Source: Planctomycetaceae bacterium
Lineage (GTDB): Bacteria; Planctomycetota; UBA1135; GCA-002686595
Direction: 5' to 3'
Assembly: GCA_011525785.1 (NCBI GenBank)
Contig: WYBT01000004.1
Coordinates: 159,892 to 223,891, forward strand
Length of the DNA: 64,000 bases
The notes beneath the pieces were generated by a model, which was not told the origin of the DNA, did no database searches, and saw nothing but the letters and a program-made list of their open reading frames with translations. Position numbers and translations under genes: made by a program. Below, in pieces: positions 44,346 to 54,659 of the stretch (positions within the stretch are counted from its first letter, which is position 1; the number at the start of each line of letters is the position of its first letter).

Positions 44346-45347
44346 TCAGCTCGCGAGCTTGCGCAGCGCCTTGGTGATCAGTCCCTGGGTCAAGAGGATC
44401 TTGTAGGCGTTGTGCTCGAGCGGCTCGGCCCCTTCGAGCGCCAACTTGCCGACGAACTCGGCGGTCTGCGCGTCGATCTCGCGGCCGACCAGCGCCTTTT
44501 CGGCCTTCTCGCAGCGCCAGGGGATCGGCGCCACGCCGCCCAGCACCAGCCGCGCGGCGCGGACCTTGTCGCCGTCCATCGAAAGTCGCAGCGCGACCGC
44601 CGACAGCGCGAAGTCGTAGCTGCCGCGCTCGCGGAACTTGAGGTAGGTCGAGCGCCACGGCGCACCGCTCTGCGCGGGCACGATCACGTGCGTGAGGATC
44701 TCTTCGCTGGTGAGCACGTTCTCGCGCAGCACGCTGCCTTCCGAGGGCAGCGTGAAGAACTGTTCGAGCGGGATCTGGCGCTCGCCGCGCTTGCCGCGGA
44801 TCACGGCCTGCGCTTCGAGGGCCACCAGCGCGGGCGCCACGTCGCTGGGGTGCACGATGTACGACGGTCCGCCGCCGAGGATCGCGTTGTACTTGTTGAG
44901 CCCGCCGTAGGCGAAGCACTCCGAGCCGCCCTTCTTGATGCACACGGCCTGCTCGTGGCGGTAGTACCAGCAGCGCGGCCGCTGACACAGGTTCCCGCCG
45001 AGCGTGCCTGCATTGCGGATCTGCACGCTCGCGACCGCGCCGGCGGCTTCCGCGAGCAACGCGAAACGCTCGCGCAGCGTGCGGTCCTCTTCGATGCGTG
45101 CGAGCGTCACCAGCGCGCCCAGCCGCAGCGAGCCGTCGTCCCGGTGCTCGATCGCATCGAGTCCGGGGATCGACTTCAGGTTGACCAGTGTCTGTGGCTC
45201 GATCAGGTGTTCCTTGAGCTCGCCGAGCAGGTCCTGGCCGCCCGCGAGCAGCTTGACGCGATCGCGCGCCTTGGTGTCGCGCGCGCCGGGCAACGCCTCG
45301 AGCGCCGCATCGAGCGACGCCGGTTGGATCAGTTCGAAGGCCTTCAT
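44346..45347 (-). CDS. Molybdenum hydroxylase FAD-binding subunit (PaoB/XdhB-like, with extra Fe-S cluster motif)
   Basis: 333 aa. FAD_binding_5-type protein of the xanthine dehydrogenase family: KLLAGGQDLLGELKEHL (FAD loop), VNLKSIPGLDAI, AGAVASVQIRNAGTLGGNL, and GGPSYIVHPSDVAPALVAL. Between these lies the cysteine set CQRPRCWYYRHEQAVCIKKGGSEC, the motif that binds an extra 4Fe-4S cluster in E. coli PaoB. The C-terminal CO dehydrogenase flavoprotein domain follows (LTSEEILTHVIVP). It passes electrons between the FeS subunit and acceptor. Located 21 bp after the large subunit on the same strand. The start is the ATG at 45347. The gene order here is FeS-Mo-FAD, unlike paoA-B-C. Confidence 0.93.
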   Translation of the reverse strand: MKAFELIQPASLDAALEALPGARDTKARDRVKLLAGGQDLLGELKEHLIEPQTLVNLKSIPGLDAIEHRDDGSLRLGALVTLARIEEDRTLRERFALLAEAAGAVASVQIRNAGTLGGNLCQRPRCWYYRHEQAVCIKKGGSECFAYGGLNKYNAILGGGPSYIVHPSDVAPALVALEAQAVIRGKRGERQIPLEQFFTLPSEGSVLRENVLTSEEILTHVIVPAQSGAPWRSTYLKFRERGSYDFALSAVALRLSMDGDKVRAARLVLGGVAPIPWRCEKAEKALVGREIDAQTAEFVGKLALEGAEPLEHNAYKILLTQGLITKALRKLAS

Positions 45348-45368
45348 GTGGACGTGTCCTCGCCTCTC

Positions 45369-47657
45369 TCAGCCGCGCTTCGCGCCGCGCAACGCCATCA
45401 ACAACTTGTCGCTGGTCAGCGGCATCTCGCGCAGCCGCGCGCCACACGCGTTCATGATCGCGTTGGCGATCGCCGATTGGCCCGGCACGACGGCGGGCTC
45501 GGCCATGCCGATCACGCCGCGGTTGTCGTCGCCGTCGTCGAGCACCGCTTGGACCAGGCCGATCTCCTTGCAGCCCGCGATCTTGTAGTCCTCGAGGTTG
45601 GCGTTGAGCACCAGGCCCAGATCGGGGTCGACCACGCGCTCTTCGAACAGTCCGTAGGACAACGCCTGGATCATGCCGCCGTTGAGCTGGCTGCGCGTGG
45701 CCATGCGGTTCATCACCAGGCCGCAGTCCTGCACGCCGACCATGTGCAGCACTTCGATCTCGCCGGTGAGCGTGTCGACGCGCACCTTGGCCGCCTGCGC
45801 GCCGCCGACGCCGCTGCCGGCGAGGTTGCGCTGCCACTCGCCCTGCGCGGAGATGCCCTTGCCGCCCACGGCGGCGCAGGCCTCCTTGAAGCCGATCCAG
45901 TTCGAGTCGGGATCGTTCACGTCCTGGATGCGGCCGCCGACGCAGCGCAGGCTCTCGGGCTTGACGCCGATCAGCGTGGAGACGTGCTCGAAGAGCTGCT
46001 TGCGCGCGTTCCAGGCCGCGTGCTTGACCGCGGGAGCGAGCGACGCGGTGGTCGTGCTGCCGCCCGAGGCGTTGGCTGCGCCGTAGGTCGAGCGACCGAT
46101 GTGCGGCGTGACCTGCGCGAGCTCGAGCCCGAGTTCCTCGGCCACGATCGCCGCGACGTAGGTGCGCGTGCCCGTGCCCAGATCCTGCGTGCCCGAGTAC
46201 ACCTCGACCGAGCCGTCGGGCAGGAGGCGCACTTCGACCTTGCACTCCGGTCCCCCGCCGCCGCCCCAGGTGGCCAGCGCGAAGCCGATGCCGACCTTGA
46301 GCTCGCCCTCGCTGCGGTCGGGCGCAGTGCGGTGCGGGTGCTTGTTCCAGCCGATCAACTCGGCGCACAGTCGCAGCTGGCGCTCGTAGGTCGTGCGCCG
46401 ATCGGGCGGCACGTTGCGGACCCGGAACTCGAGCGGATCCATGCCGATCGCGTAGGCGAGGTCGTCCATCAACCCCTCCATCGCGAACGACATCTGCGGA
46501 TGCCCCGGCGCACGCATCGCGCGCGAGGAATCCGTGTTGGTCAGCACGCTCTTGACTTGCGTGTAGCTCGTCGCCGGTCGGTAGATGTAGGGCTGCTTCT
46601 GGTTCGAGCCCGGGCCGACGCCGCCGTGGCGTTCGACCTGCGCCATGAACGCGTGCAGCTCGCCCGACTTCTTCGCGCCGGCCTTGAGCACGTGCACGCC
46701 GCCCGCGCGGTTGCCGGCGGCGAGGAACTCGCTCGCGCGATCGAACAGCATGTGCACGGGACGGCCGAGCTCCTTGGAGAGCTTGCACGCGGCGTCGCCC
46801 TCCAGGCCCATGCCGAACTTGGCCCCGAACCCGCCGCCCATGTGCTCGACCACGGCAGTCACTCGCGCGCCCTTGAGGTCGAGCTTGCGCGCGGCGTCGG
46901 AGTTGATCGTGAACGTGCCTTGAGTCGAGGCGTACACGGTGGCGCTGTCGCCGCCGCGGTAGTCGACCACCACGCCGTGCGTCTCGAGGCACGCATGGTG
47001 TTGAACCGGGATGCGCCACGTGCCCTCGACGACGGCGTCGCACTCGCCCAACGCCTGCTCGACCGCGCCGAGTTCGCCCTCGGTCTCGTGCACGCGCACG
47101 TTGTCGCGATTGCCTGCGATCTTGGGTGCGTCCGGCGCCTGCGATTGCTCCGGCGTGATGGCGAAGCGCTGGACGTCGTACTCGACGACGAGCGCGCGCA
47201 CGCCGTCCTCAGCGTGCTCGGGCGTGTCCGCGGCGACCGCGACGATCGGGCGGCCGAGCCACTTGACCTCTTCGCCCTCGAGCACGACGGCGCCGAGCAC
47301 GCCCGGGACCTTCTTGGCCGCCTCGAGATCGATGCGCACGATCTTGGCCCACGGATGCGGGCAGCGCAGCACCTGCGCGAAGGCCATGCCGGCCAGGCGC
47401 ACGTCGTGCGTGAACACGGCGCGGCCCGTGACCTTGTCCGGACCGTCGATGCGGCGCAGATCGTGATTCAAGAGGCGCAGGTCGGCGCGCGCGCCCCAGC
47501 TCGGGCCGCTGCTGCCGGCGTCGGCGTCGACCTCTTCCCAGACCTCGGTGTCGATGCCGTTCTGCACGCGCACCGACTTGACCCACTTCTTCCCGGGCGC
47601 CGCGGGGCGCGGCGGCTGCTCCTCCTGGAGCGCGAGTGCACGCGGATCGAGCGACAT
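45369..47657 (-). CDS. Molybdenum hydroxylase large subunit (PaoC/XdhA-like)
   Basis: 762 aa. Molybdopterin cofactor-binding subunit: DKVTGRAVFTHDVRLAGM at the N-domain, molybdopterin-binding EHMGGGFGAKFGMGL, VYSGTQDLGTGTRTYVA, ASGGSTTTASLAPAVKHA and the catalytic Glu720 in VIGMAEPAVVPGQSA. No export signal is seen; the small subunit carries the Tat signal and probably brings the complex to the periplasm (hitch-hiking, as for PaoABC). It oxidises aldehydes or N-heterocycles with water as oxygen donor. The start is the ATG at 47657, which overlaps the stop of the FeS subunit (TGATG). A 60-residue Pro/Ala-rich N-terminal extension precedes the domain. The exact substrate is unknown. Confidence 0.93.
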   Translation of the reverse strand: MSLDPRALALQEEQPPRPAAPGKKWVKSVRVQNGIDTEVWEEVDADAGSSGPSWGARADLRLLNHDLRRIDGPDKVTGRAVFTHDVRLAGMAFAQVLRCPHPWAKIVRIDLEAAKKVPGVLGAVVLEGEEVKWLGRPIVAVAADTPEHAEDGVRALVVEYDVQRFAITPEQSQAPDAPKIAGNRDNVRVHETEGELGAVEQALGECDAVVEGTWRIPVQHHACLETHGVVVDYRGGDSATVYASTQGTFTINSDAARKLDLKGARVTAVVEHMGGGFGAKFGMGLEGDAACKLSKELGRPVHMLFDRASEFLAAGNRAGGVHVLKAGAKKSGELHAFMAQVERHGGVGPGSNQKQPYIYRPATSYTQVKSVLTNTDSSRAMRAPGHPQMSFAMEGLMDDLAYAIGMDPLEFRVRNVPPDRRTTYERQLRLCAELIGWNKHPHRTAPDRSEGELKVGIGFALATWGGGGGPECKVEVRLLPDGSVEVYSGTQDLGTGTRTYVAAIVAEELGLELAQVTPHIGRSTYGAANASGGSTTTASLAPAVKHAAWNARKQLFEHVSTLIGVKPESLRCVGGRIQDVNDPDSNWIGFKEACAAVGGKGISAQGEWQRNLAGSGVGGAQAAKVRVDTLTGEIEVLHMVGVQDCGLVMNRMATRSQLNGGMIQALSYGLFEERVVDPDLGLVLNANLEDYKIAGCKEIGLVQAVLDDGDDNRGVIGMAEPAVVPGQSAIANAIMNACGARLREMPLTSDKLLMALRGAKRG

Positions 47658-48301
47658 CACTTGCCTCCCTTGGCGCGCAGCGCGCGTCCGGCGGCCAGCG
47701 CCGCATCGAACAGGTGCGGGTACGTGCCGCAGCGGCACAGGTTGCCGGCGCAGGCGTGCTTGATCTCGTCGAGGGTCGCGTCGGGCTTGCGCTCGAGGCA
47801 GGCCGTGATCGACATCACGAAACCCGGGGTGCAGAAGCCGCACATCGAGCCGTCGTGCTCGCAGATCGCGCGCTGCACTTCGGTCAGCTCGCCGCCCTTG
47901 GCGAGCCCTTCGACCGTCGTCACCTTCTTGCCGACGGCGTCGATGGCGAGCGTCATGCACGAGTACACCGGTCGCCCGTCGACGTGCACGGTGCACGCGC
48001 CGCACGAGCCGCGGTCGCACACCAGCTTCGCGCCGGTGAGCGGCGGCGAGCAGTGGTTGCGCAGCGCGTTGAGCAGCGTGGTGCGCGGCTCGACCTTCAC
48101 CTTCTGGGCCGCTCCGTTGATCGACAGCTCGATCTCGAGCGCGCCCTCGAGCCGCACGCTCGGCGCCGCGGCCGCACTGCGCGCGGCGTCGGCCACAATT
48201 GAACCCGCGGCCAGCGCGCCAGCGCCGCGGAACAGGCTGCGTCGTGTGAAGGCCGCTCGCACGTCGCCCGCATCCGCGGGCTGGAGTTGGTCGTGGGACA
48301 C
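47657..48301 (-). CDS. Molybdenum hydroxylase 2Fe-2S subunit with Tat signal (PaoA-like)
   Basis: 214 aa. The start is GTG at 48301 (VSHDQLQ), since no ATG exists nearby and the twin-arginine signal AAFTRRSLFRGAGALAAGS follows directly. Two 2Fe-2S clusters are present: CDRGSCGACTVHVDGRPVYSC (first) and CGFCTPGFVMS ... CRCGTYP (second). This is the Tat-exported electron-transfer subunit of a periplasmic molybdenum hydroxylase, like E. coli PaoA. It is the first gene of the operon; 1-bp overlap with the large subunit. Divergent from uspA. It transfers electrons from the molybdenum centre to the FAD subunit. Confidence 0.93.
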   Translation of the reverse strand: MSHDQLQPADAGDVRAAFTRRSLFRGAGALAAGSIVADAARSAAAAPSVRLEGALEIELSINGAAQKVKVEPRTTLLNALRNHCSPPLTGAKLVCDRGSCGACTVHVDGRPVYSCMTLAIDAVGKKVTTVEGLAKGGELTEVQRAICEHDGSMCGFCTPGFVMSITACLERKPDATLDEIKHACAGNLCRCGTYPHLFDAALAAGRALRAKGGK

Positions 48302-49343
48302 TACGGTTCCTCGCCGTCGGAGTTCGTCGAGCGCCAGCGACGGCGCCCCAGGGGTTCGCGATTCTACGCACGCCCGCGACGCGGATACAGCCACGCGAAG
48401 CTCCGGATCTGTCAAGTCGCCCGACGACGGATGGAAGCCGCGCGGTCCGATGTGCAAGGCTAGACGCGCATGAGCACCGTCGAACGAACCCTGGTCGTCG
48501 GCGTCGACGCCCTCGACCACTCCGATCAAGCCGTGATCGCGGCCTTCGCCCTCGCGCCGCGCTTGAACGCTGCGGTGTCGCTGGTGCACGCCACCGAAGT
48601 CGACAACGAGCTGTGGCTGCAGATCGACCCGGTCGGCGTGCAGCGCGCCAAGGACGCTGCGGCGCGGCGCATCGAAGGCGCGCTCGCCGCGTCGGGACTG
48701 GTGGGACTGGACGTCGCGCGCAGCTTGCGCGTGGTTCCCGGCGAGCCCGCTCACGCGCTGCTCGAACAGGCCCGCGAGCGCGACGCCGAGCTGATCGTGC
48801 TCGGCGCCCACCGCCGCACGGCCCCGATCGACTTCGGAGACGTGGTGCGCGCCGTGATCGCGCGCGCGAGTTGTCCCGTGCTCGTGCAAACGGGCGCCCC
48901 GCGCCCCATCAAGCGCATCCTGTGCGCGATCGACTTGGGCCCGGGAGCGCTCAGTGTGGTGAGCCTGGCGCGCGACTGGGCCGTCGCGCTCGGGGCCGAA
49001 CTCACCACGTTGCACGCCTTCGTACGTCCGCAGCTGGGCTTCCTGCTCGGCTATCCGGTGCCGTTCCCCGCCGCCATGGTCGAGACGGCGCGCGAGGCCG
49101 AAGAACGCGAATTCCGCCGGCTGCTCGAGCCCCTCGACTGGCGCGGGCTGCTGCACCGCGAGCTGTTCTACGAGGCCGACCCGGCGGCCGACGTGATCGC
49201 CGAGCAGGACGCCTACGACCTGGTCGTGCTGGGCACGCACGGTCGCCGCGGCCTGGAGAGCGTGCTGGTCGGCAGCGTCGCGAGCGCCGTGTTGCGCGGC
49301 GCGCGCAGGCCCGTGCTGGTCCTGCGCACGCGCGCGGGCGAGC

Positions 49344-51275
<1,932 letters not shown>

Positions 51276-51396
51276 GGCTCTCTCCCCGCGCCCCATGGGT
51301 CGGGCTGCGGGGGCGCGAAAGATAGTCGTCACCCCGCCGCGCTTGAAGCGCCGGCCGCGCGGGCGGCAGTGCGCTCTCCGCGCTTCTCAGCGCTCG

Positions 51397-52638
51397 TCAG
51401 CGCTTCTGGCCGCCGGCGCGACCGCCACGCTTGGGCGGCTCGATCGCGTCGGTGACGTTGGTCCCGTCGCTGAACTCGATCTCGAGTTCGAGCGGGCCGC
51501 TGTAGCGCCCGATCTGCTGCATCGGGAGCGTTCCGCGCCCGTCGAACAGCGTCTTGGACACGGTCGTCACGAAGGCTTCGTTGCCTTTGAGTTCGAACGA
51601 GTGCGCACGGCCGGCGGCTATATCCCAGCGCAGCGTCGCGCGGCCGAGGAACGTGAAATCCAGTTGCACCGCGTCCACGCGCGCCGGCTCGCGCCGCTCG
51701 CCCTCGGGCATGGCCGTGATGTACAGCAGCTTGCGGTCGGAGCTGCTGGCGAGGTTGAGCTCGTACTCGACCTCGGCCACCTCGAGCGACTTGGCGGCCT
51801 CGCCCTCGCCCACGCGGATCTGCTTGCGGCCGCGGTAGGTGGCGGTGACCGCTCCGAGCAGTTCGGGGCCGAGCGCGTCGGCGAAGTCGCCGGCCACGCC
51901 GATCTCGACCAGCCGTCCGAAGAGCTTGTCGGTCTGCGGGGTGATCTTGTGGTTGCCGCCCGGCGCCATCACCGCGCGCAGGGCTTGCGGGGAGACGCTC
52001 CAACTCGCGCCGCTCGCCACCGGAGTCGTCGGCAGCAGGCCCGTGAGTTCGAAGTCGCCGCTGAGCGAGTCGAGCCAGTTCTCATCGCCGTCCCACTCGA
52101 CGTAGCAGCGCGTCCAATCGGACAGCCGCTCGACCCACGTGAAGCGCACCTTGTAGCGGCGAAGCGGACTGGCGCCCGGCGCGGTCTCGGTCAGGACCTG
52201 ACCGTTCGTGCGCGTCACGTTGGCCTTGCCGTTGATCGTGCAGTCGCGGATCTGACGCGTGAACTCGAGCGCGCGGCCGTCTGCGACCTTGACGTACTCG
52301 TCGAGGAACTCGACGCGTTGCGAGCACGAGATCCAGCCCGCGGTGCCGTCGGACACATAGGGCAGATCGCCGTGGATCATGCCGCTGTCGTCGATGCGCA
52401 GTTCGTGGCGCGTGCGGAACACCTTGAGCACGCGCGCGCCTGGAGCGACCCGCAAGCCGAGCGAGTCGCCTTGAGCTGCCGTTGCGGAGGCTCGTGCAGG
52501 CGAAGCCCCGACCGCGGCCGCCAGCACGCACAGAAGCGCAGCGCTGCGCCAGTCCGAGCCGGTCTCGGCGTTCGACCGCGCGCTGGAGGACGCGCTGCAC
52601 GGAGCAGCGAGTTGCGAACCGGAGGCTCGAGCGTTCAT
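51397..52638 (-). CDS. Exported protein of unknown function
   Basis: 413 aa. A long N-terminus with a hydrophobic stretch (ALLCVLAAAVGASPARASA) suggests an export signal; the preceding 30 residues are Ser/Ala-rich and may be a wrongly early start, but ATG 52638 overlaps the MORN gene stop (TGATG), favouring it. The mature part has mixed beta-rich sequence, including GDSLGLRVAPGARVLKVF, GKANVTRTNGQVLTETAPG, SPLRRYKVRFTWVERL, TAMPEGERREPARVDAVQLDF and a late Arg/Gly-rich tail (PPKRGGRAGGQKR). I recognise no named domain. Its tight overlap with the MORN-repeat gene upstream indicates the two products may act together in the envelope. Confidence 0.72.
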   Translation of the reverse strand: MNARASGSQLAAPCSASSSARSNAETGSDWRSAALLCVLAAAVGASPARASATAAQGDSLGLRVAPGARVLKVFRTRHELRIDDSGMIHGDLPYVSDGTAGWISCSQRVEFLDEYVKVADGRALEFTRQIRDCTINGKANVTRTNGQVLTETAPGASPLRRYKVRFTWVERLSDWTRCYVEWDGDENWLDSLSGDFELTGLLPTTPVASGASWSVSPQALRAVMAPGGNHKITPQTDKLFGRLVEIGVAGDFADALGPELLGAVTATYRGRKQIRVGEGEAAKSLEVAEVEYELNLASSSDRKLLYITAMPEGERREPARVDAVQLDFTFLGRATLRWDIAAGRAHSFELKGNEAFVTTVSKTLFDGRGTLPMQQIGRYSGPLELEIEFSDGTNVTDAIEPPKRGGRAGGQKR

Positions 52639-53753
52639 CAGGCGTCCTTGTCGTTCTTGCGATTGTTGGTGTAGATGCCGCTCAGCTCTTCGTCGGGCGT
52701 CCCGTCGTCGTGCCAGTAGCGCCACTGGCCTTCGCGCCGGTCGTTCACGTACTGACCCTCGGCCTGCTTCTGGCCGTTCGAGAACCACATGCGGTACTGG
52801 CCGTTGAGCTTTCCGTCGCGCCAATCCTCGACCGAGCGCTTCTGCTCGTTGTCGTGCCAACTGGTCCAGGTTCCGATCATCTTGCCCTGGTCGTAGGCGC
52901 CCTGCGCCTGGGCCTTGCCGTTCTCGTGCCAGCGTTGCCAGGGCCCTTGCTCGCGACCGGCTTCCCACGCGCCCTCGAACTCCTTCTGACCGTTCGAGTA
53001 CCACTTGGTCCACATCCCGGTCTGGCCCCCGACGTCGAACAGGCCTTCGCTCTGCTTCTGTCCGTTGTCGTGCCAGGTGGTCCACTTGCCCATGGCCACG
53101 CCGTTGTCGAAGCCGCCCTCCTGCTGCTTGGTTCCGTTGCGGTGCCAGAACAGCCACGGACCGTGCTGGAGGTCGCGTCGGTAGGCGCCTTCCTGGTACT
53201 TCGTCTTGCCGTCGTCGAAGTACATCACGTACAGCCCGTCGCGCAGGTTGCCGCGGTAGTTGCCTTCCGAGCGCAAGGCGCCGTTGGAGTACCACTCGCG
53301 CCACAGGCCTTCCTTGAGGTCGCTCTCGAAGCGTCCCTCGCTGATCAGCGTTCCGGTCACGTGGTAGCTGCGCCACAGGCCCTCCTGGCGGCCCGCCACG
53401 AACTGGCCGACGCGCGAGGGGCTGCCGACGTTCGGATGGAAGAAAACCCACGTGCCCGTGCGCGCGTAGTCGAGGTAATCCCCGATCGAGCGCCGCTTGC
53501 CGTCCTCGAAGTACTGCACCCAGCGCCCTTCGCGGCGGCCGTCGCGCAGCTCGCCCTCGGCCGCCAGCGCGCCGGAGGGGAAGCGCAGCTGCAGGTCCAC
53601 GCGTTGGGGCGGCGCAGGGATCTGCACCTGCTTGGCCACATCGCTTTCGGCGACCGGCATGGGCGGCGCAGGCGGCTCTTGCGCGGCCGCCGGGGCCCCG
53701 AGCCAACCGGCCAGGCCGGCGGCGATCCACAGCTCGAAGAAGGTTCGGGTCAT
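52638..53753 (-). CDS. Exported MORN-repeat protein
   Basis: 371 aa. From the ATG at 53753 the signal peptide is MTRTFFELWIAAGLAGWLGAPAAAQ. The mature part has about 12 MORN-type (YwqK-like) repeats of 20-25 residues: RRSIGDYLDYARTGTWVFFHPN, EGLWREWYSNGALRSEGNYRG, GPWLFWHRNGTKQQEGGFDNG, GMWTKWYSNGQKEFEGAW and so on. Such repeats usually mediate protein or membrane binding; the family includes putative antitoxins of the YwqK type, but the exported form here is unlikely to be an antitoxin. A second MORN protein is encoded at 56940-58049. Its stop overlaps the next gene start (TGATG), so the pair is co-translated. It is divergent from an ECF sigma factor gene. Confidence 0.87.
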   Translation of the reverse strand: MTRTFFELWIAAGLAGWLGAPAAAQEPPAPPMPVAESDVAKQVQIPAPPQRVDLQLRFPSGALAAEGELRDGRREGRWVQYFEDGKRRSIGDYLDYARTGTWVFFHPNVGSPSRVGQFVAGRQEGLWRSYHVTGTLISEGRFESDLKEGLWREWYSNGALRSEGNYRGNLRDGLYVMYFDDGKTKYQEGAYRRDLQHGPWLFWHRNGTKQQEGGFDNGVAMGKWTTWHDNGQKQSEGLFDVGGQTGMWTKWYSNGQKEFEGAWEAGREQGPWQRWHENGKAQAQGAYDQGKMIGTWTSWHDNEQKRSVEDWRDGKLNGQYRMWFSNGQKQAEGQYVNDRREGQWRYWHDDGTPDEELSGIYTNNRKNDKDA

Positions 53754-53842
53754 GATGAAGCCCAGAGTAGCAACGCCGTCGCGCTCGCACAGGTTCGAGC
53801 AAGCTGCCTGTACGGGCGCTCGCGACATTATGCTGGCGCGCC

Positions 53843-54463
53843 GTGGACGATCTCACAGCTTCGTTCGAGCTGGTTCAGCGCGCCCAGGCCGGCGACGAGG
53901 AGGCCCGCAACCGGCTCTTCACGCGCTATTACGACCGCGTGCGGCGGATCGTGCGGATGCGCCTGGGGCCGGCCCTGCGCGCGCACCTGGAAGATGGCGA
54001 CATCCTCCAGGAGACCTTTGCCGCCGCCGTCGAAGCGCTGGACCGCTTCGAGATGCGCGACGACGCGAGCTTGATCAACTGGCTCGCCAAGCTCGCGCAG
54101 CACAAGATCATCGCCGCGGCCGATTACCACTCGGCCAAGAAGCGCGACACGCGGCTCGAGGTGCGCCTGTCGAGTCGCGGCCCGTTCGACGACTCGAGTT
54201 GCGTCGCCCGTGAACTGGCGGGTTCGATGTCGACGCCCGGCGACCACGCCGCGCGCGAAGAGGTCAAGGAAATCGTCGAGGAGTGTGTGGCGGAATTGCC
54301 GCCCGAGTACCGCGAGCTGATCCTGCTCCGCGACTACGCCGGCGGCTCTTGGGAGCGCGTGGCCGCCGAGACCGGCCGGCCGAGCGCCGAAGCGGCGCGC
54401 ATGATGCACGCCCGCGCGCTGGTCGAGCTCTCCAAGCTGGTCCGCGCCCGCGGCGTGCGCTGA
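53843..54463 (+). CDS. RNA polymerase ECF-type sigma factor
   Basis: 206 aa. Sigma region 2: ASFELVQRAQAGDEEARNRLFTRYY, then HLEDGDILQETFAAAVEALDRF (core promoter-opening helix). Region 4: CVAELPPEYRELILLRDYAGGSWERVAAETG, with the helix-turn-helix in GRPSAEAARMMHARALVEL. The start is GTG at 53843 (VDDLTASFELV); no ATG in frame nearby. ECF sigmas direct specific regulons, usually under anti-sigma control, but no anti-sigma gene is adjacent. It is divergent from the MORN gene (89-bp gap) and is followed 196 bp later by a secreted protease on the same strand. The regulated genes are not identifiable from the sequence. Confidence 0.87.
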   Translation: MDDLTASFELVQRAQAGDEEARNRLFTRYYDRVRRIVRMRLGPALRAHLEDGDILQETFAAAVEALDRFEMRDDASLINWLAKLAQHKIIAAADYHSAKKRDTRLEVRLSSRGPFDDSSCVARELAGSMSTPGDHAAREEVKEIVEECVAELPPEYRELILLRDYAGGSWERVAAETGRPSAEAARMMHARALVELSKLVRARGVR

Positions 54464-54659
54464 GCGCGCCCGGCCGCGCGCCCGGAGACTCACGGCCCGG
54501 CGCAACGAGCGGCCGCGCGCGAAGCCAAGCGCCGGCCCGACTTGCCCAAGCGGCTGGACGGGGCATGCTTGACCAGCGGGCCGCTCAGCGCGGGGGGACT
54601 GGACGAAATCGCCTCGCCGTAGGAAAACCGTGCAGTTCCCCGCCGGCTACGGACCCACC

